A stretch of 64,000 bases of DNA from CALHVX01 sp964640725 (GCA_964640725.1 CAZXIJ010000005.1:1-64000), one strand, 5' to 3'; shown: positions 51,130-59,957, counted from the first letter of the stretch. Numbers and translations are program-made. Notes: generated by a model from the letters alone, not told the origin.

Positions 51130-51887
51130 ATGAGGGATGCCGACCTTCCCGCCCACGAACCCGCATCAATCGCCAAACGCAGCGTTGCGGTGATGATCGA
51201 CAGCGCTGCGCTGCTCGCACTCACAGTACCGGCGCTGCTTTTCTTATACGGTCCCCAGTACGTCGATCCTGAGTATCTGAGTCTGTTGCCTGGATACCGA
51301 GGCTTTATCGCCTGGGCTGTGATCCTGCCTTCGAGCGCGCTGCTGCTGTGCTGGCTTGCCTGGCGACGGACACCGGGAACGGCCTTGCTTGGCCTTTCGA
51401 TCGTGGATCGAAACAGCAAAGCAAAGCCGCGCGCGTTTGCGTTCCTGAAGCGCCTTGCTGGCTGCTATCTGTGTATCGCCAGCGGTGGCCTGGGCTTCCT
51501 GCTCGCCGCTTTCAACACTCATCGTCAAGGACTCCATGACCGGCTGGCGAACACCCTGGTCGTTGGCCCCGCAGCGCCGACACCAGCCCCGGCCCCTTTC
51601 CAGGACAGTTCCCGTTGGCTTCCCTGGTTCACGGCGATTCTTAGCGCAGCGCTCGGCATCGGGGTGTTCTACTCGCCGATCGGGACGGGCGATGGCGGCG
51701 GCGTCATCGGCTACTCCATCTACCGGGGCNNNNNNNNNNNNNNNNNNNNNNNNNNNNNNNNNNNNNNNNNNNNNNNNNNNNNNNNNNNNNNNNNNNNNNN
51801 NNNNNNNNNNNNNNNNNNNNNNNNNNNNNCGTGCTGCTGATGCCGACGCTGTACTGGGTGGGGATTGCCCTGGTTGGCTGGACCTAG
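51130..51887 (+). CDS. RDD family membrane protein, interrupted by a scaffold gap
   Basis: The N-terminal ~150 residues match the RDD domain: ASIAKRSVAVMIDSAALLAL (the Arg and Asp that name the family), WRRTPGTALLGLSIVDR, and HRQGLHDRLANTLVV. RDD proteins are integral membrane proteins of unclear function, some acting in sodium/proton exchange. After the 100-N gap, VLLMPTLYWVGIALVGWT then TAG (51885-51887) is a hydrophobic tail that would fit the end of the same gene. How much is missing cannot be told. It follows tRNA-Phe and its repeat array. Confidence 0.78.
51730..51829. other. 100-N scaffold gap inside the RDD gene
   Basis: 100 Ns without a shared flank sequence. The reading frame to the left encodes a membrane protein and the sequence to the right encodes a hydrophobic C-terminus, so some coding sequence is probably missing. 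Confidence 0.85.
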
Positions 51888-51970
51888 CGAACGCCGACGC
51901 CGGGCATGACGCTTTGCGATTGCCGCCGTCGGCAGTAGGCTGTTCCCCCCGCGCCATCGGAGCCTCACAC

Positions 51971-53104
51971 ATGCGCTCAGAACCCCAGCTCATCGAGCAC
52001 ATCTTCGATCTGATCGATCGCGACAGCACAGATATGGGCAGCGAGGATTGGCTCGAGCCGGTCGACAACTACCGCTCCCAGGCGCGCTTTGCAGCCGAAA
52101 TCAACATGATGCGCAGGCTGCCGACTGCCTTCTGTCCCCTGGCGGCCCTGGACCAGCCCGGATCCTATGTCGCCCGGCTGTCGGCCGGCGTCCCGGTCGT
52201 GGTCGTCCGCGGCCTGGACAACAAGATTCGCGCTTTTCGCAATGCCTGCCGACATCGAGGCATGCAGCTTGCCGACGGCACCGGCTGCACCAAGATCTTT
52301 CGCTGCACCTATCACGGCTGGGCCTACCGGCTGGACGGCCGGCTCGAATACGTGCCCGACGAGCACGGTTTCCCGGGGCTGGACAAAAGCACGCGCGGGC
52401 TCGTGCCGCTGCACAGCGTCTCGGTGCAAGGCGGCCTGGTATTCGTCACCCAGGATGACCCGATCGGCGAAGGCGCCCTCGAGGCTCTGCCTGATCTGCT
52501 GGCCCCGGACCAAATCATCTTCGATTCCCACGAATCCGTGAGCGACGTGAACTGGAAGCTGCAGGCTGAAGGCACCCTTGAGGGATATCACATCAAGCAC
52601 ACGCATCCCGAGACCTTCTACCCCTACGGTTACGACAACCTGAACGTCATCGAAACCCAAGGACCGAACATGCGCGTGTGCTTTCCGTTTCGCCGCATCG
52701 AGAAGATGCGGGACACTCCGAGCGCCGAACGCACCCTGGGCCGCTCCGTCACGCTGGTCAACTACGTCTTCCCAAATGCCTCCATCACGCGCCTGTCCGA
52801 TCACTTCACGATTTCCTTCGCCGAGCCGGAATCGCCCTTCCGTACGCGCTACTACAACTATCGAATGACCATGCCTACGGCCGATGGCAGGGCGCCCACA
52901 TCGGAGGCCGTCGGCCATGCCAAGAAGGACGCAGCATTTCTTTCCGACACGGGCCTGAAGGAAGACGCGAAAGTGATCCGGGATATTCAGGCCGCGATCG
53001 GGTCCGGCGCAAATACGCACTACACCTTTGGCAGATTCGAATCTGCCATCGTGCACCTGCACAAAAATCTGGCCGCCAACCTTGAGCGGTTACCAGCCTC
53101 TTAG
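51971..53104 (+). CDS. Rieske-type oxygenase alpha subunit (GbcA/CntA-like)
   Basis: A 377-residue Rieske non-haem iron oxygenase. The 2Fe-2S ligands are C93-x-H95 (CRHRG) and C112-x2-H115 (CTYHGW); the catalytic domain has GTLEGYHIKHTHPETFYPYGYD, giving the two His of the mononuclear iron site near residues 207-212. Such single-component alpha subunits oxidise quaternary amines (glycine betaine, carnitine, stachydrine) or aromatics. A partner reductase is not nearby. Proximity of a BCCT transporter and choline dehydrogenase-like enzyme suggests a quaternary amine, but this is inference. Confidence 0.9.
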   Translation: MRSEPQLIEHIFDLIDRDSTDMGSEDWLEPVDNYRSQARFAAEINMMRRLPTAFCPLAALDQPGSYVARLSAGVPVVVVRGLDNKIRAFRNACRHRGMQLADGTGCTKIFRCTYHGWAYRLDGRLEYVPDEHGFPGLDKSTRGLVPLHSVSVQGGLVFVTQDDPIGEGALEALPDLLAPDQIIFDSHESVSDVNWKLQAEGTLEGYHIKHTHPETFYPYGYDNLNVIETQGPNMRVCFPFRRIEKMRDTPSAERTLGRSVTLVNYVFPNASITRLSDHFTISFAEPESPFRTRYYNYRMTMPTADGRAPTSEAVGHAKKDAAFLSDTGLKEDAKVIRDIQAAIGSGANTHYTFGRFESAIVHLHKNLAANLERLPAS

Positions 53105-53232
53105 CGCTTGGTCAGCGCGGCCTATCTACCGATCGAGCGCAAAGTTGCCGCAACGGTAGCCGCGCCGATACCGCTCGCCCCACCCGTGACGACGGCAACA
53201 CGTCCTTGCAAGCTACCGAAGTCATCGGTCAT
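53101..53232 (-). pseudogene. Remnant of a short-chain dehydrogenase with internal deletion
   Basis: From ATG at 53232 the minus strand reads MTDDFGSLQGRVAVVTGGASGIGAATVAA, the N-terminus of an SDR with the TGxxxGIG nucleotide motif, then stops after 36 codons (TAG at 53122-53124). The frame continues as AALTKR and TAA at 53101-53103, which looks like an SDR C-terminus. The middle of the gene, including the catalytic YxxxK, is gone. It lies between the Rieske gene, whose stop it overlaps, and the TetR gene, so an SDR was probably once part of this pathway. Confidence 0.75.
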
Positions 53233-53247
53233 GGGGTCTGTTCCTGT

Positions 53248-53871
53248 TCACGCAGGAGAAGCTTCCTCGCGGTGAGACTCCAGCGCCAACGCCTGCAAGG
53301 GCATCAGAGCCATATCGATGATCTGGTCGACCTCTCGCGCCGGCCCCGCCAGCCGTGCCTGCATGACCATGCCCTGGTAGGTGGTGATCAGGTAACGCGC
53401 GAGCACCGGGGGGCGGGCGTGCGGGGCCAGGCGGCCATCAGCCACCGCCGCAGCCAGATAGCCTTCAAAAGCTGCCGGAATCAGCGCGATGCGCTCGCGT
53501 ACATACCGGAACAGTTCCGGCGCGCTGTGTTCCAGCTCGCATACGCTGTTCACAAGAAGACAGCCAAGCACGGCGATATCGCTCTCCGGCTTGCACAGCA
53601 GCTGGCGCATGAGCCCGCCAAATTCTTCGGCGACGCTTCCCTTGCCCGTCAGCAGGCCGATCCGCCGCCCCACGACCTCTTCGACATACCAGTCCACGAC
53701 CTGCCGGAACAGCGCCGCCTTGTCGCCGTAGGCGTTGTAGAGGCTGGTTTTGCGCAGCGAGACCTGCTTGCTGATCTGGTCCATGGAGGTTGCGGTGTAC
53801 CCCTGCCGCCAGAACAGTGCAGCGATCTGAATCAGGACTTCACGTTCGTCAAAGGTTTTGGGTCGTGGCAA
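53248..53871 (-). CDS. TetR/AcrR family regulator
   Basis: A 207-residue TetR protein. The N-terminal HTH is clear: FWRQGYTATSMDQISKQVSLRKTSLYNAYGDKAALF, followed by an all-helical ligand domain (LTGKGSVAEEFGGLMRQLLCKPESD; GCLLVNSVCELEHSAPELFRYVRE). It is divergent from the HD-domain gene across 131 bp that includes an A/T-rich segment (AATACTGTACTACTCGGAACAATATATTC) where a promoter and operator are likely. It probably controls the flanking catabolic genes. Confidence 0.92.
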   Translation of the reverse strand: MPRPKTFDEREVLIQIAALFWRQGYTATSMDQISKQVSLRKTSLYNAYGDKAALFRQVVDWYVEEVVGRRIGLLTGKGSVAEEFGGLMRQLLCKPESDIAVLGCLLVNSVCELEHSAPELFRYVRERIALIPAAFEGYLAAAVADGRLAPHARPPVLARYLITTYQGMVMQARLAGPAREVDQIIDMALMPLQALALESHREEASPA

Positions 53872-54002
53872 GAGCAGGCGGCTCGCTGGCGTCTGAGCAA
53901 TACTGTACTACTCGGAACAATATATTCAAGAGCCCTGGCCGCGGCTTCCCGAAGCAGCCCTGTATACTGGCGCGCTCACCAGGAACAACCCCAGGAGCGC
54001 CC

Positions 54003-54590
54003 ATGAGCGAAGCCACCCTCCCCGATCGCGCCAGCTTCCGCCGCATGGACGAAAGCACCGAGCAGGACTGGAAGATCATCGGTCGCCACAACGCCGGCTT
54101 CAGCGCCGGCCTGGCAGATCGGGTACTCACGCACCTGCAGCTGCTGGACGGGCAGTTCGATGGTTTTCCCGTCTCGCGCCTGGAGCACAGCCTGCAGACT
54201 GCAACCCTGTGCCACCAGGCTGGCAAGGACGAGGAGTACGTGGTCTGCGCGCTGCTGCACGACATTGGAGACACGCTCGCCAGCTACAACCACGCTGATA
54301 TCGCCGCCGATATCCTCAAGCCCTTCGTCAGCGAGCAGAACCACTGGATCGTCGCCCACCACGGCATCCTGCAGGGTTACTACTTCTTTCATCACATCGG
54401 TCTGGATCGCAACATGCGCGAGCAGTACCGGGACCATGAGCACTTCGAGGCCTGCGCCGAATTCTGCCGCTTCGATCAGGCGGCCTTCGATCCCGACTTC
54501 GAGTCACTGCCCCTGGAAACCTTCGAGCCGATGGTCAGAAACGTCTTTGCCAAGCCAAAGCGCTCGATCTACCTTCGCGAGAGCGCGTAG
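54003..54590 (+). CDS. HD-domain protein of the PhnZ-like (diiron oxygenase) group
   Basis: A 195-residue HD-domain protein. Candidate metal ligands are H62 (RLEHSLQ), H86/D87 (ALLHDIGD), H97 (YNHADIAADIL), H119 or H120 (VAHHG) and D158 (CRFDQ), the pattern of PhnZ- and TmpB-type HD enzymes, which carry two irons and oxidise phosphonates with O2 rather than hydrolysing phosphate esters. The ending HEHFEACAEFCRFDQ...LPLETFEPMV also aligns with PhnZ as I remember it. The residue after LLHDIG is Asp90 where PhnZ has His. Substrate unknown; similar HD hydrolases cannot be excluded. Confidence 0.8.
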   Translation: MSEATLPDRASFRRMDESTEQDWKIIGRHNAGFSAGLADRVLTHLQLLDGQFDGFPVSRLEHSLQTATLCHQAGKDEEYVVCALLHDIGDTLASYNHADIAADILKPFVSEQNHWIVAHHGILQGYYFFHHIGLDRNMREQYRDHEHFEACAEFCRFDQAAFDPDFESLPLETFEPMVRNVFAKPKRSIYLRESA

Positions 54591-54650
54591 CCAGACAGAT
54601 CACCGCCCTTCACCCGGCGCCCCGGGAGCGCGCCGGATCGACAGGCACCC

Positions 54651-56309
54651 ATGGATTTTGACTACATCATCGTCGGTGCCGGCTCCGCCGGCTGCGTGCT
54701 CGCCAACCGGCTCAGTGCCAGCGGCGAGCACCAGGTGCTGCTGCTCGAAGCCGGAGGCAGCGACCGGCACCCCTTTGTGCAAATGCCGTCGGCGTTCTCG
54801 CTACCGATTGGCTCGCGCCGCTATGACTGGTGCTACGAAGCACAGGCAGAACCGCGCCTCGCCGGGCGCGCCCTCGCCTGCCCCCGGGGCCGCGGGCTGG
54901 GCGGCTCCTCGTCTATCAACGGTATGGTCTACGTCCGCGGCAATCCCCTGGACTACGAGCGCTGGGCACAGCTCGGCGCTACCGGCTGGGGCTACGCGCA
55001 GGTGCTGCCCTACTTCAAACGCTCGGAAACCGCACTGGGGGCGGCAGCCTCGGACCCGTGGCGCGGGCACAGCGGCCCGCTGCAGGTCAGCCGCGGGCGC
55101 AAAGCCAACCCGCTCTACGACGCCTTTGTGGAAGCGGCGCAGGAAGCCGGCCACCATCACAGCCCGGACCTGAACGGCTATCGGCAGGAGGGCTTCGGCG
55201 ACCTCGAAATGACGGTCGCGGACGGCATGCGTTGCAGTGCTGCCCGAGCCTTCCTGCGCCCTGCCCTGCAGCGCGCCAACCTGACGGTTTTGACCGGGGC
55301 GCAGGTCCTGGGCCTGACGATTGAACAGGATCGGTGCCGGGGCGTGCGATTTCGCCGACGGGGCGCAACGCAGGCGCTGCGGGCCAGCAAGGAAACTCTG
55401 CTGGCCGCCGGCGCCATCGGCTCGCCCCAGCTCCTCATGCTCTCGGGCATCGGGCCCGCCGATTCGCTCACGGCGGCCCAGGTGCCCGTCAAACACGAGC
55501 TTGCGGGTGTTGGCCAAAACCTGATGGACCACCTGGAGATCTACCTGCAGCAGTCCTGCAGCGAAGAGGTCTCCCTGAACCGGCACCTCGGCCTGTTCGG
55601 CAAGGCTCGCATCGGCGCCCGCTGGCTGCTGCGCCGGGACGGCCTGGGCGCCACCAACCATTTCGAAGCCGGGGGCTTTACGCGCAGCAGCGCAGACCGG
55701 CCATCGCCGGACATTCAGTACCACTTTTTGCCCGCTGCCGTGTCCTATGACGGCAGCCGCGCCGCCGCGGGCGGCGGTTTCCAGGTCCACGTCGGGCCCA
55801 TGCTCAGCCCCAGCCGCGGGCATCTGGCCCTGCGCTCCAACAATCCGGACGACGCGCCGGCGCTGCGCTTCAACTACATGAGCTGCGACCAGGACTGGGC
55901 GGTGTTTCGCGCTGCGATTCGCCAGGCCCGGGAGATCTTCGCGCAGCCGGCGCTTTCAGCCTGGCGCGGCGCCGAGCTGACACCGGGCGATGCCGCCGAC
56001 AGCAATGACGCCCTGGACGCCTTCGTCAGCAGCCATGCGGAAAGTGCCTACCACCCCTGCGGCACCTGCCGCATGGGCGAGGGCGCCGATACGGTGGTCG
56101 ACCCGCAGTGCCGGGTGCACGGCATCGACAGCCTGCGGGTCGTCGATGCCTCTGTGTTCCCGCACATCACCAACGGCAACCTGAACGGGCCGACCATCAT
56201 GCTCGCAGAACGTGCCGCTGACCTGGTGCTGGGTCAAACGCTGCCGGCAGAGCCCACGGACTACTACACCGCACAGGCTCTCTCTTTAACCCCACAACGG
56301 TCTCTCTAA
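54651..56309 (+). CDS. GMC family oxidoreductase (choline dehydrogenase-like)
   Basis: A 552-residue FAD-dependent alcohol dehydrogenase. FAD-binding YIIVGAGSAGCVLANRLS starts at residue 5; the first GMC signature is GRGLGGSSSINGMVYVRGNPLDY; the second lies near GAIGSPQLLMLSGIGP. The active-site region SAYHPCGTCRMG and closing NGNLNGPTIMLAERAADL contain the catalytic His and Asn. It resembles BetA-type choline dehydrogenase, but the family is broad. The stop overlaps the BCCT start (TAATG), so the transporter and enzyme are coupled. Confidence 0.92.
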   Translation: MDFDYIIVGAGSAGCVLANRLSASGEHQVLLLEAGGSDRHPFVQMPSAFSLPIGSRRYDWCYEAQAEPRLAGRALACPRGRGLGGSSSINGMVYVRGNPLDYERWAQLGATGWGYAQVLPYFKRSETALGAAASDPWRGHSGPLQVSRGRKANPLYDAFVEAAQEAGHHHSPDLNGYRQEGFGDLEMTVADGMRCSAARAFLRPALQRANLTVLTGAQVLGLTIEQDRCRGVRFRRRGATQALRASKETLLAAGAIGSPQLLMLSGIGPADSLTAAQVPVKHELAGVGQNLMDHLEIYLQQSCSEEVSLNRHLGLFGKARIGARWLLRRDGLGATNHFEAGGFTRSSADRPSPDIQYHFLPAAVSYDGSRAAAGGGFQVHVGPMLSPSRGHLALRSNNPDDAPALRFNYMSCDQDWAVFRAAIRQAREIFAQPALSAWRGAELTPGDAADSNDALDAFVSSHAESAYHPCGTCRMGEGADTVVDPQCRVHGIDSLRVVDASVFPHITNGNLNGPTIMLAERAADLVLGQTLPAEPTDYYTAQALSLTPQRSL

Positions 56310-57796
56310 TGCCAAAACGCGAGCTTCTCGCGGCTGCGCTCATCCTCAGCTTCGTCGCCATCACTCTGGCCAGCCCGGAGACCGCCAACGCGGCCTTCGT
56401 GGGCGTGAAGGACCAGATCGTCCTGCATTTCGATGCCTTCTTTACCACCGCCGCCAGCGCCGCGCTGCTGCTGGTCGTCGCGCTGGCGCTGGTGCCGCGG
56501 TTCAACGTGCGGCTGGGTGGGCCCCAGGACCGCCCGGAGTTCACGCGGCTGAGCTGGTTCTCCATGCTGCTCAGCGCCGGGCTGGCGTCAGGCATCCTGT
56601 ACTGGGCGACGGCAGAGCCCCTCACCCATTTCCAGAGCAGCCCGCATCTGGCGCGCAGCGGCATCGAAGCCGGTACCGCCGCCGCGGCCCGCAATGCCAC
56701 CGCCCTGACCATTTTTCACTGGGGCCTGCACGGCTGGGGGTTTTACGCGCTGACGGGCCTCAGCGCTGCATTCTTTGCCTATCGCCAAAATCGGCCCCTG
56801 GCCCTCAGCTCAACGGTCTTCGCACCGAATCAGACCGGCACCGCTCGCGGGCTCGCGATCGCCATCGATCTGATCGGCGTGCTGGGCACTGTGTTCGGTC
56901 TTGCAACGTCCATGGGCATCGCCGTGGGTGCCATGAACGCGGCTCTGGGAGAGCTGCTCGATCTGCCCATGTCGGCGACGCACCAGCTCTGGATCCTGGC
57001 CCTGGTCACCGCGCTGGGTATTGGCTCAGTGGTGCTGGGCCTGCGGCGTGGCATTGCCCGACTGAGCCAGCTCAACCTCTTGATGAGTGTCGCGCTGCTG
57101 CTGGCAATGCTGCTGCTCGGGCCCACGGGTTTCTTGCTGGGGTTCATCGCCACGGCGACTACCGACTACGCGCTCGGGGTGTTGCCCATGGGCTTCTGGA
57201 CCGGCAGCGCGGCAGACGATGTTGCCTGGCAGGGTGCCTGGACCGTTTTCTACTGGGGTTGGTGGCTGGCCTGGGCGCCGTCCGTGGGCTTGTTTATTGC
57301 CCGCATCAGCCGCGGCCGCACGCTGCGCGAATTCGTTACCGGCGTGCTGCTGATTCCGACCGCCGCGGTCATTCTGTGGATGGCCGTGTTCGGCGGCGTC
57401 GCCCTGGAAGGAGAGCTGTCAGGCGCGCAAAGCATCCTTCCGGTCGTCAACGACAACTACGCGCTGGCAACGGTCGCTACCATTCGCCGCATGGACGTGC
57501 TGGCCTTGCCGCTGATCGTGCTGGTGACGGTGCTGCTGTTCAGCTGGCTGATTACCTCCCTGGATTCGGTGACGCTGATCCTGTGCACTGCCCTGCGCAG
57601 CGAGAAGCAAAATCAGAGCAACCCGCAAAAGGCCCTGTGGGGCAGCGCCCTGGGCCTGGTGACCGCGGCGCTCATTTACGCCGGCGGGCTCGACGCGCTC
57701 CAGGCCGCCGCCATCATCGCCGGCCTGCCCATTGCGCTGGTCCTGCTCGCAACCGCGATCGTGCTGGTGAGGGCTCTGCTCCAAGCTGCTGATTGA
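56309..57796 (+). CDS. BCCT family transporter (choline/betaine/carnitine type)
   Basis: A 495-residue, 12-helix transporter. Diagnostic segments: LASGILYWATAEPL, HWGLHGWGFYALTGL, and FYWGWWLAWAPSVGLFIARISRGRTLREF at about residues 313-342, which includes the Trp box that binds quaternary ammonium compounds. No long C-terminal osmosensing tail is present, which favours a nutrient-uptake role. Overlaps the GMC gene, so I infer that it imports the substrate of that enzyme or its precursor. Confidence 0.92.
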   Translation: MPKRELLAAALILSFVAITLASPETANAAFVGVKDQIVLHFDAFFTTAASAALLLVVALALVPRFNVRLGGPQDRPEFTRLSWFSMLLSAGLASGILYWATAEPLTHFQSSPHLARSGIEAGTAAAARNATALTIFHWGLHGWGFYALTGLSAAFFAYRQNRPLALSSTVFAPNQTGTARGLAIAIDLIGVLGTVFGLATSMGIAVGAMNAALGELLDLPMSATHQLWILALVTALGIGSVVLGLRRGIARLSQLNLLMSVALLLAMLLLGPTGFLLGFIATATTDYALGVLPMGFWTGSAADDVAWQGAWTVFYWGWWLAWAPSVGLFIARISRGRTLREFVTGVLLIPTAAVILWMAVFGGVALEGELSGAQSILPVVNDNYALATVATIRRMDVLALPLIVLVTVLLFSWLITSLDSVTLILCTALRSEKQNQSNPQKALWGSALGLVTAALIYAGGLDALQAAAIIAGLPIALVLLATAIVLVRALLQAAD

Positions 57797-57807
57797 CGAA
57801 ATGTTAT

Positions 57808-57824
57808 CTTGGTACCAAGGTACC
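57808..57824. promoter_or_regulatory. GGTACC palindromic operator candidate
   Basis: CTTGGTACCAAG (57808-57819) is a perfect 12-bp palindrome, and GGTACC occurs twice (57811-57816 and 57819-57824) 8 bp apart. It lies immediately upstream of the ribbon-helix-helix gene, overlapping its AAGG ribosome binding site region. Two adjacent half-sites near the start are typical of RHH self-repression. Confidence 0.5.
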
Positions 57825-57828
57825 ATTC

Positions 57829-58097
57829 ATGACCGAGCCCATCGAAAGAGTCCAGACCGGCGTGCGCCTGGAAAAGCGCCTCGTCAAAGTCCTGAAGGGG
57901 CTGGCCGAGCAGCTCNNNNNNNNNNNNNNNNNNNNNNNNNNNNNNNNNNNNNNNNNNNNNNNNNNNNNNNNNNNNNNNNNNNNNNNNNNNNNNNNNNNNN
58001 NNNNNNNNNNNNNNNCGAGCAGCTCAGGGCCGTCTATGACCTGACGCTGACGGCGCAGGACAGCCATCGCCTGAGCGAGGGCGACGATGGTGGCTGA
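57829..58097 (+). CDS. Ribbon-helix-helix-like small protein, middle lost in a scaffold gap
   Basis: The N-terminus MTEPIERVQTGVRLEKRLVKVLKGLAEQL matches small RHH/CopG-like proteins; after 100 Ns the frame EQLRAVYDLTLTAQDSHRLSEGDDGG and a TGA (58095-58097) match the usual C-terminus (...IEQL.AVY.LDLTA.DSHRL). The family I recall is about 85 residues, so roughly 30-35 residues are missing. The flanks share CGAGCAGCTC, which probably misled assembly. Its own start is preceded by a palindromic operator. Possibly regulates the GMC-BCCT genes or the downstream amidohydrolase. Confidence 0.65.
57916..58015. other. 100-N scaffold gap inside the RHH-like gene
   Basis: The two flanks share only CGAGCAGCTC (57906-57915 and 58016-58025). 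Collapsing them would give a 53-residue protein lacking the central part known in relatives, so here real sequence is probably missing, unlike the gaps at 19972 and 39979. Confidence 0.75.
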
Positions 58098-58171
58098 AGG
58101 TGCCGCCCCCCTCGCCCGCCGTTGCGGATCGGGCGGTATGATGGCGGCACGCAAAGAGTGAGAGCACAGGC

Positions 58172-59917
58172 ATGCACGACTATCTGATCAAGGGCGCCAC
58201 CATCGTTGACGGGACTGGCGCAGCCCCTTTCACCGGCGATGTGGCCATCGCGAACGGCCAGATCAGCGCAGTCGGCGATGTCAGCGGCAAGGCTCGGGAA
58301 ACGATTGATGCCGATGGCGCGCACCTCGCGCCCGGCTGGGTCGACGTCCATACCCACTACGACGGCCAGGTCAGCTGGGACGACGTCATCGACCCGTCCT
58401 TCAGCCACGGCGTCACCAGCGTGGTCATGGGTAACTGTGGCGTCGGCTTTGCGCCCTGTCCGCCCGGTGGCGAACAGCGCATGGTGGAACTGATGGAAGG
58501 GGTCGAAGACATCCCGGGCACCGCGCTCACCGAAGGCATCGAATGGGGCCGCTGGGAAACCTTTCCGGAATACATCGACTATCTTGGCACCCGTGAGTTC
58601 ACCTTGGACGTCGGCACCCAGGTTCCGCACTCGGCGCTGCGCAACTACGTCATGGGCGATCGCGCCCTCAAGCACGAGGACGCCACGGCCGATGACCTGC
58701 AGGCCATGGCCCGCATCGTCCAGGAGTCTCTCACCGCTGGCGCCCTGGGCTTCTCGACCTCACGCACGGTCGGCCATCGCAGTGTTCAGGGGGAGCCCAT
58801 CCCCGGTACCTTCGCCGAGAAAGACGAGCTGCTGGCCATCGCCGCCGGTATGCGCCGCGCTGGCAAGGGCGTGTTCCAGGCCGTGCCGGCTGGCGTGGTC
58901 GGTGATCTCGCAGGGCCGGAAAAGTGGACGACCCAGCAAGAGGTCGAGCTGTTCGCCGAAGTCGCCAAAGCCGCCGCCGCCAAGTGCACCTTCACCCTGG
59001 TGCAGAACGGCAACCGGCCCGACCAGTGGCGCGAGTGCCTCGACATCGTCGAGCAGGCCAACGCCGGCGGCGTCGAGATCACGCCGCAAATCACGACGCG
59101 GCCAATCGGTTTCGTCACCAGCCTCAAGTCCTATCACATGTTCCAGTGCCGGGAGACCTACCTGAAGTTGCTGGACCTGCCCTTCGAGGAACGCCTGGCG
59201 CAAATGCGCAAGCCGGAGATCAAGCAGAAGATCATGACCGACCGGGACATCGTGCCGGAGGATGCGGGCCTGATGGCGAACGTGTTCGGCCTGCTCGCCG
59301 CCGCAGCCCCGGGCATGATCCCCATCACGCTGCCCATCAACTACGAGCCCGATGTGACCGACAACTTTGCCTCGCAGGCCGCTGCTGCCGGCAAGGAGAT
59401 CAACGAGTTCGTGTACGACTATCTGGTCGGCGGGGACGGCGATCGCTTCGCCATTCTGCTGGGCGCCAACTACGCCAATGGCACCTTCGACGTCATGGAG
59501 GAAATGATCGAGCACCCGAACACCACCATCGGCCTGTCCGATGCCGGTGCGCACGTGAACCTGATCTTTGACGCGGTGAACCCGACCTACCAGATCACGC
59601 ACTGGGTGCGTGACCGGAGCAAGGGCAGACGCATGCCCATCGAGCTCATGGTGCACAAGCAGACCCAACGCAATGCCGACCTGTTCGGGCTGCCGGACCG
59701 CGGCCGCATTGCTGTCGGCAAGCGCGCGGATCTGAATCTGTTTGATCTGAGCCGGTTGAACCTGGGCGAGATGGCCGTTCACCATGACCTGCCGGCCGGC
59801 GGCTCACGGATCCTGCAAAGCGCCTCCGGCTACCTGAACACCTTCGTGAACGGCGTCAAGACGCGCCAGCACGATCAGGACACCGGCGCCCGGCCCGGGC
59901 GCGTGATTCGAGGCTAG
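58172..59917 (+). CDS. D-aminoacylase-like amidohydrolase
   Basis: A 581-residue amidohydrolase of the N-acyl-D-amino acid deacylase group. The metal HxH motif is WVDVHTHYDGQ, followed by the family TSVVMGNCGVGFAP with a Cys ligand, and LSDAGAH near the C-terminus contains the catalytic Asp region. At the position where D-aminoacylases usually have a His after a hydrophobic strand, this protein reads FTLVQNGNRP, so specificity may differ. The HTHYDG-type group occurs often in marine and soil proteobacteria. Substrate unknown. Confidence 0.88.
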   Translation: MHDYLIKGATIVDGTGAAPFTGDVAIANGQISAVGDVSGKARETIDADGAHLAPGWVDVHTHYDGQVSWDDVIDPSFSHGVTSVVMGNCGVGFAPCPPGGEQRMVELMEGVEDIPGTALTEGIEWGRWETFPEYIDYLGTREFTLDVGTQVPHSALRNYVMGDRALKHEDATADDLQAMARIVQESLTAGALGFSTSRTVGHRSVQGEPIPGTFAEKDELLAIAAGMRRAGKGVFQAVPAGVVGDLAGPEKWTTQQEVELFAEVAKAAAAKCTFTLVQNGNRPDQWRECLDIVEQANAGGVEITPQITTRPIGFVTSLKSYHMFQCRETYLKLLDLPFEERLAQMRKPEIKQKIMTDRDIVPEDAGLMANVFGLLAAAAPGMIPITLPINYEPDVTDNFASQAAAAGKEINEFVYDYLVGGDGDRFAILLGANYANGTFDVMEEMIEHPNTTIGLSDAGAHVNLIFDAVNPTYQITHWVRDRSKGRRMPIELMVHKQTQRNADLFGLPDRGRIAVGKRADLNLFDLSRLNLGEMAVHHDLPAGGSRILQSASGYLNTFVNGVKTRQHDQDTGARPGRVIRG

Positions 59918-59924
59918 CCGGAAA

Positions 59925-59957
59925 CCTCCAGCGCCGGCCACGGCCCGGCGCTGGAGG
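59925..59957. terminator. Perfect 13-bp stem-loop between convergent genes
   Basis: CCTCCAGCGCCGG (59925-59937), 7-nt loop, CCGGCGCTGGAGG (59945-59957), between the amidohydrolase stop and the enoyl-CoA hydratase-like stop. It may end transcription from both sides, but has no T tract. Confidence 0.6.

Noticed and set aside
50693..51133. 146-codon frame spanning tRNA-Phe and the repeat array
   Set aside because: It runs through a tRNA gene and the non-coding repeats, and its sequence follows them.
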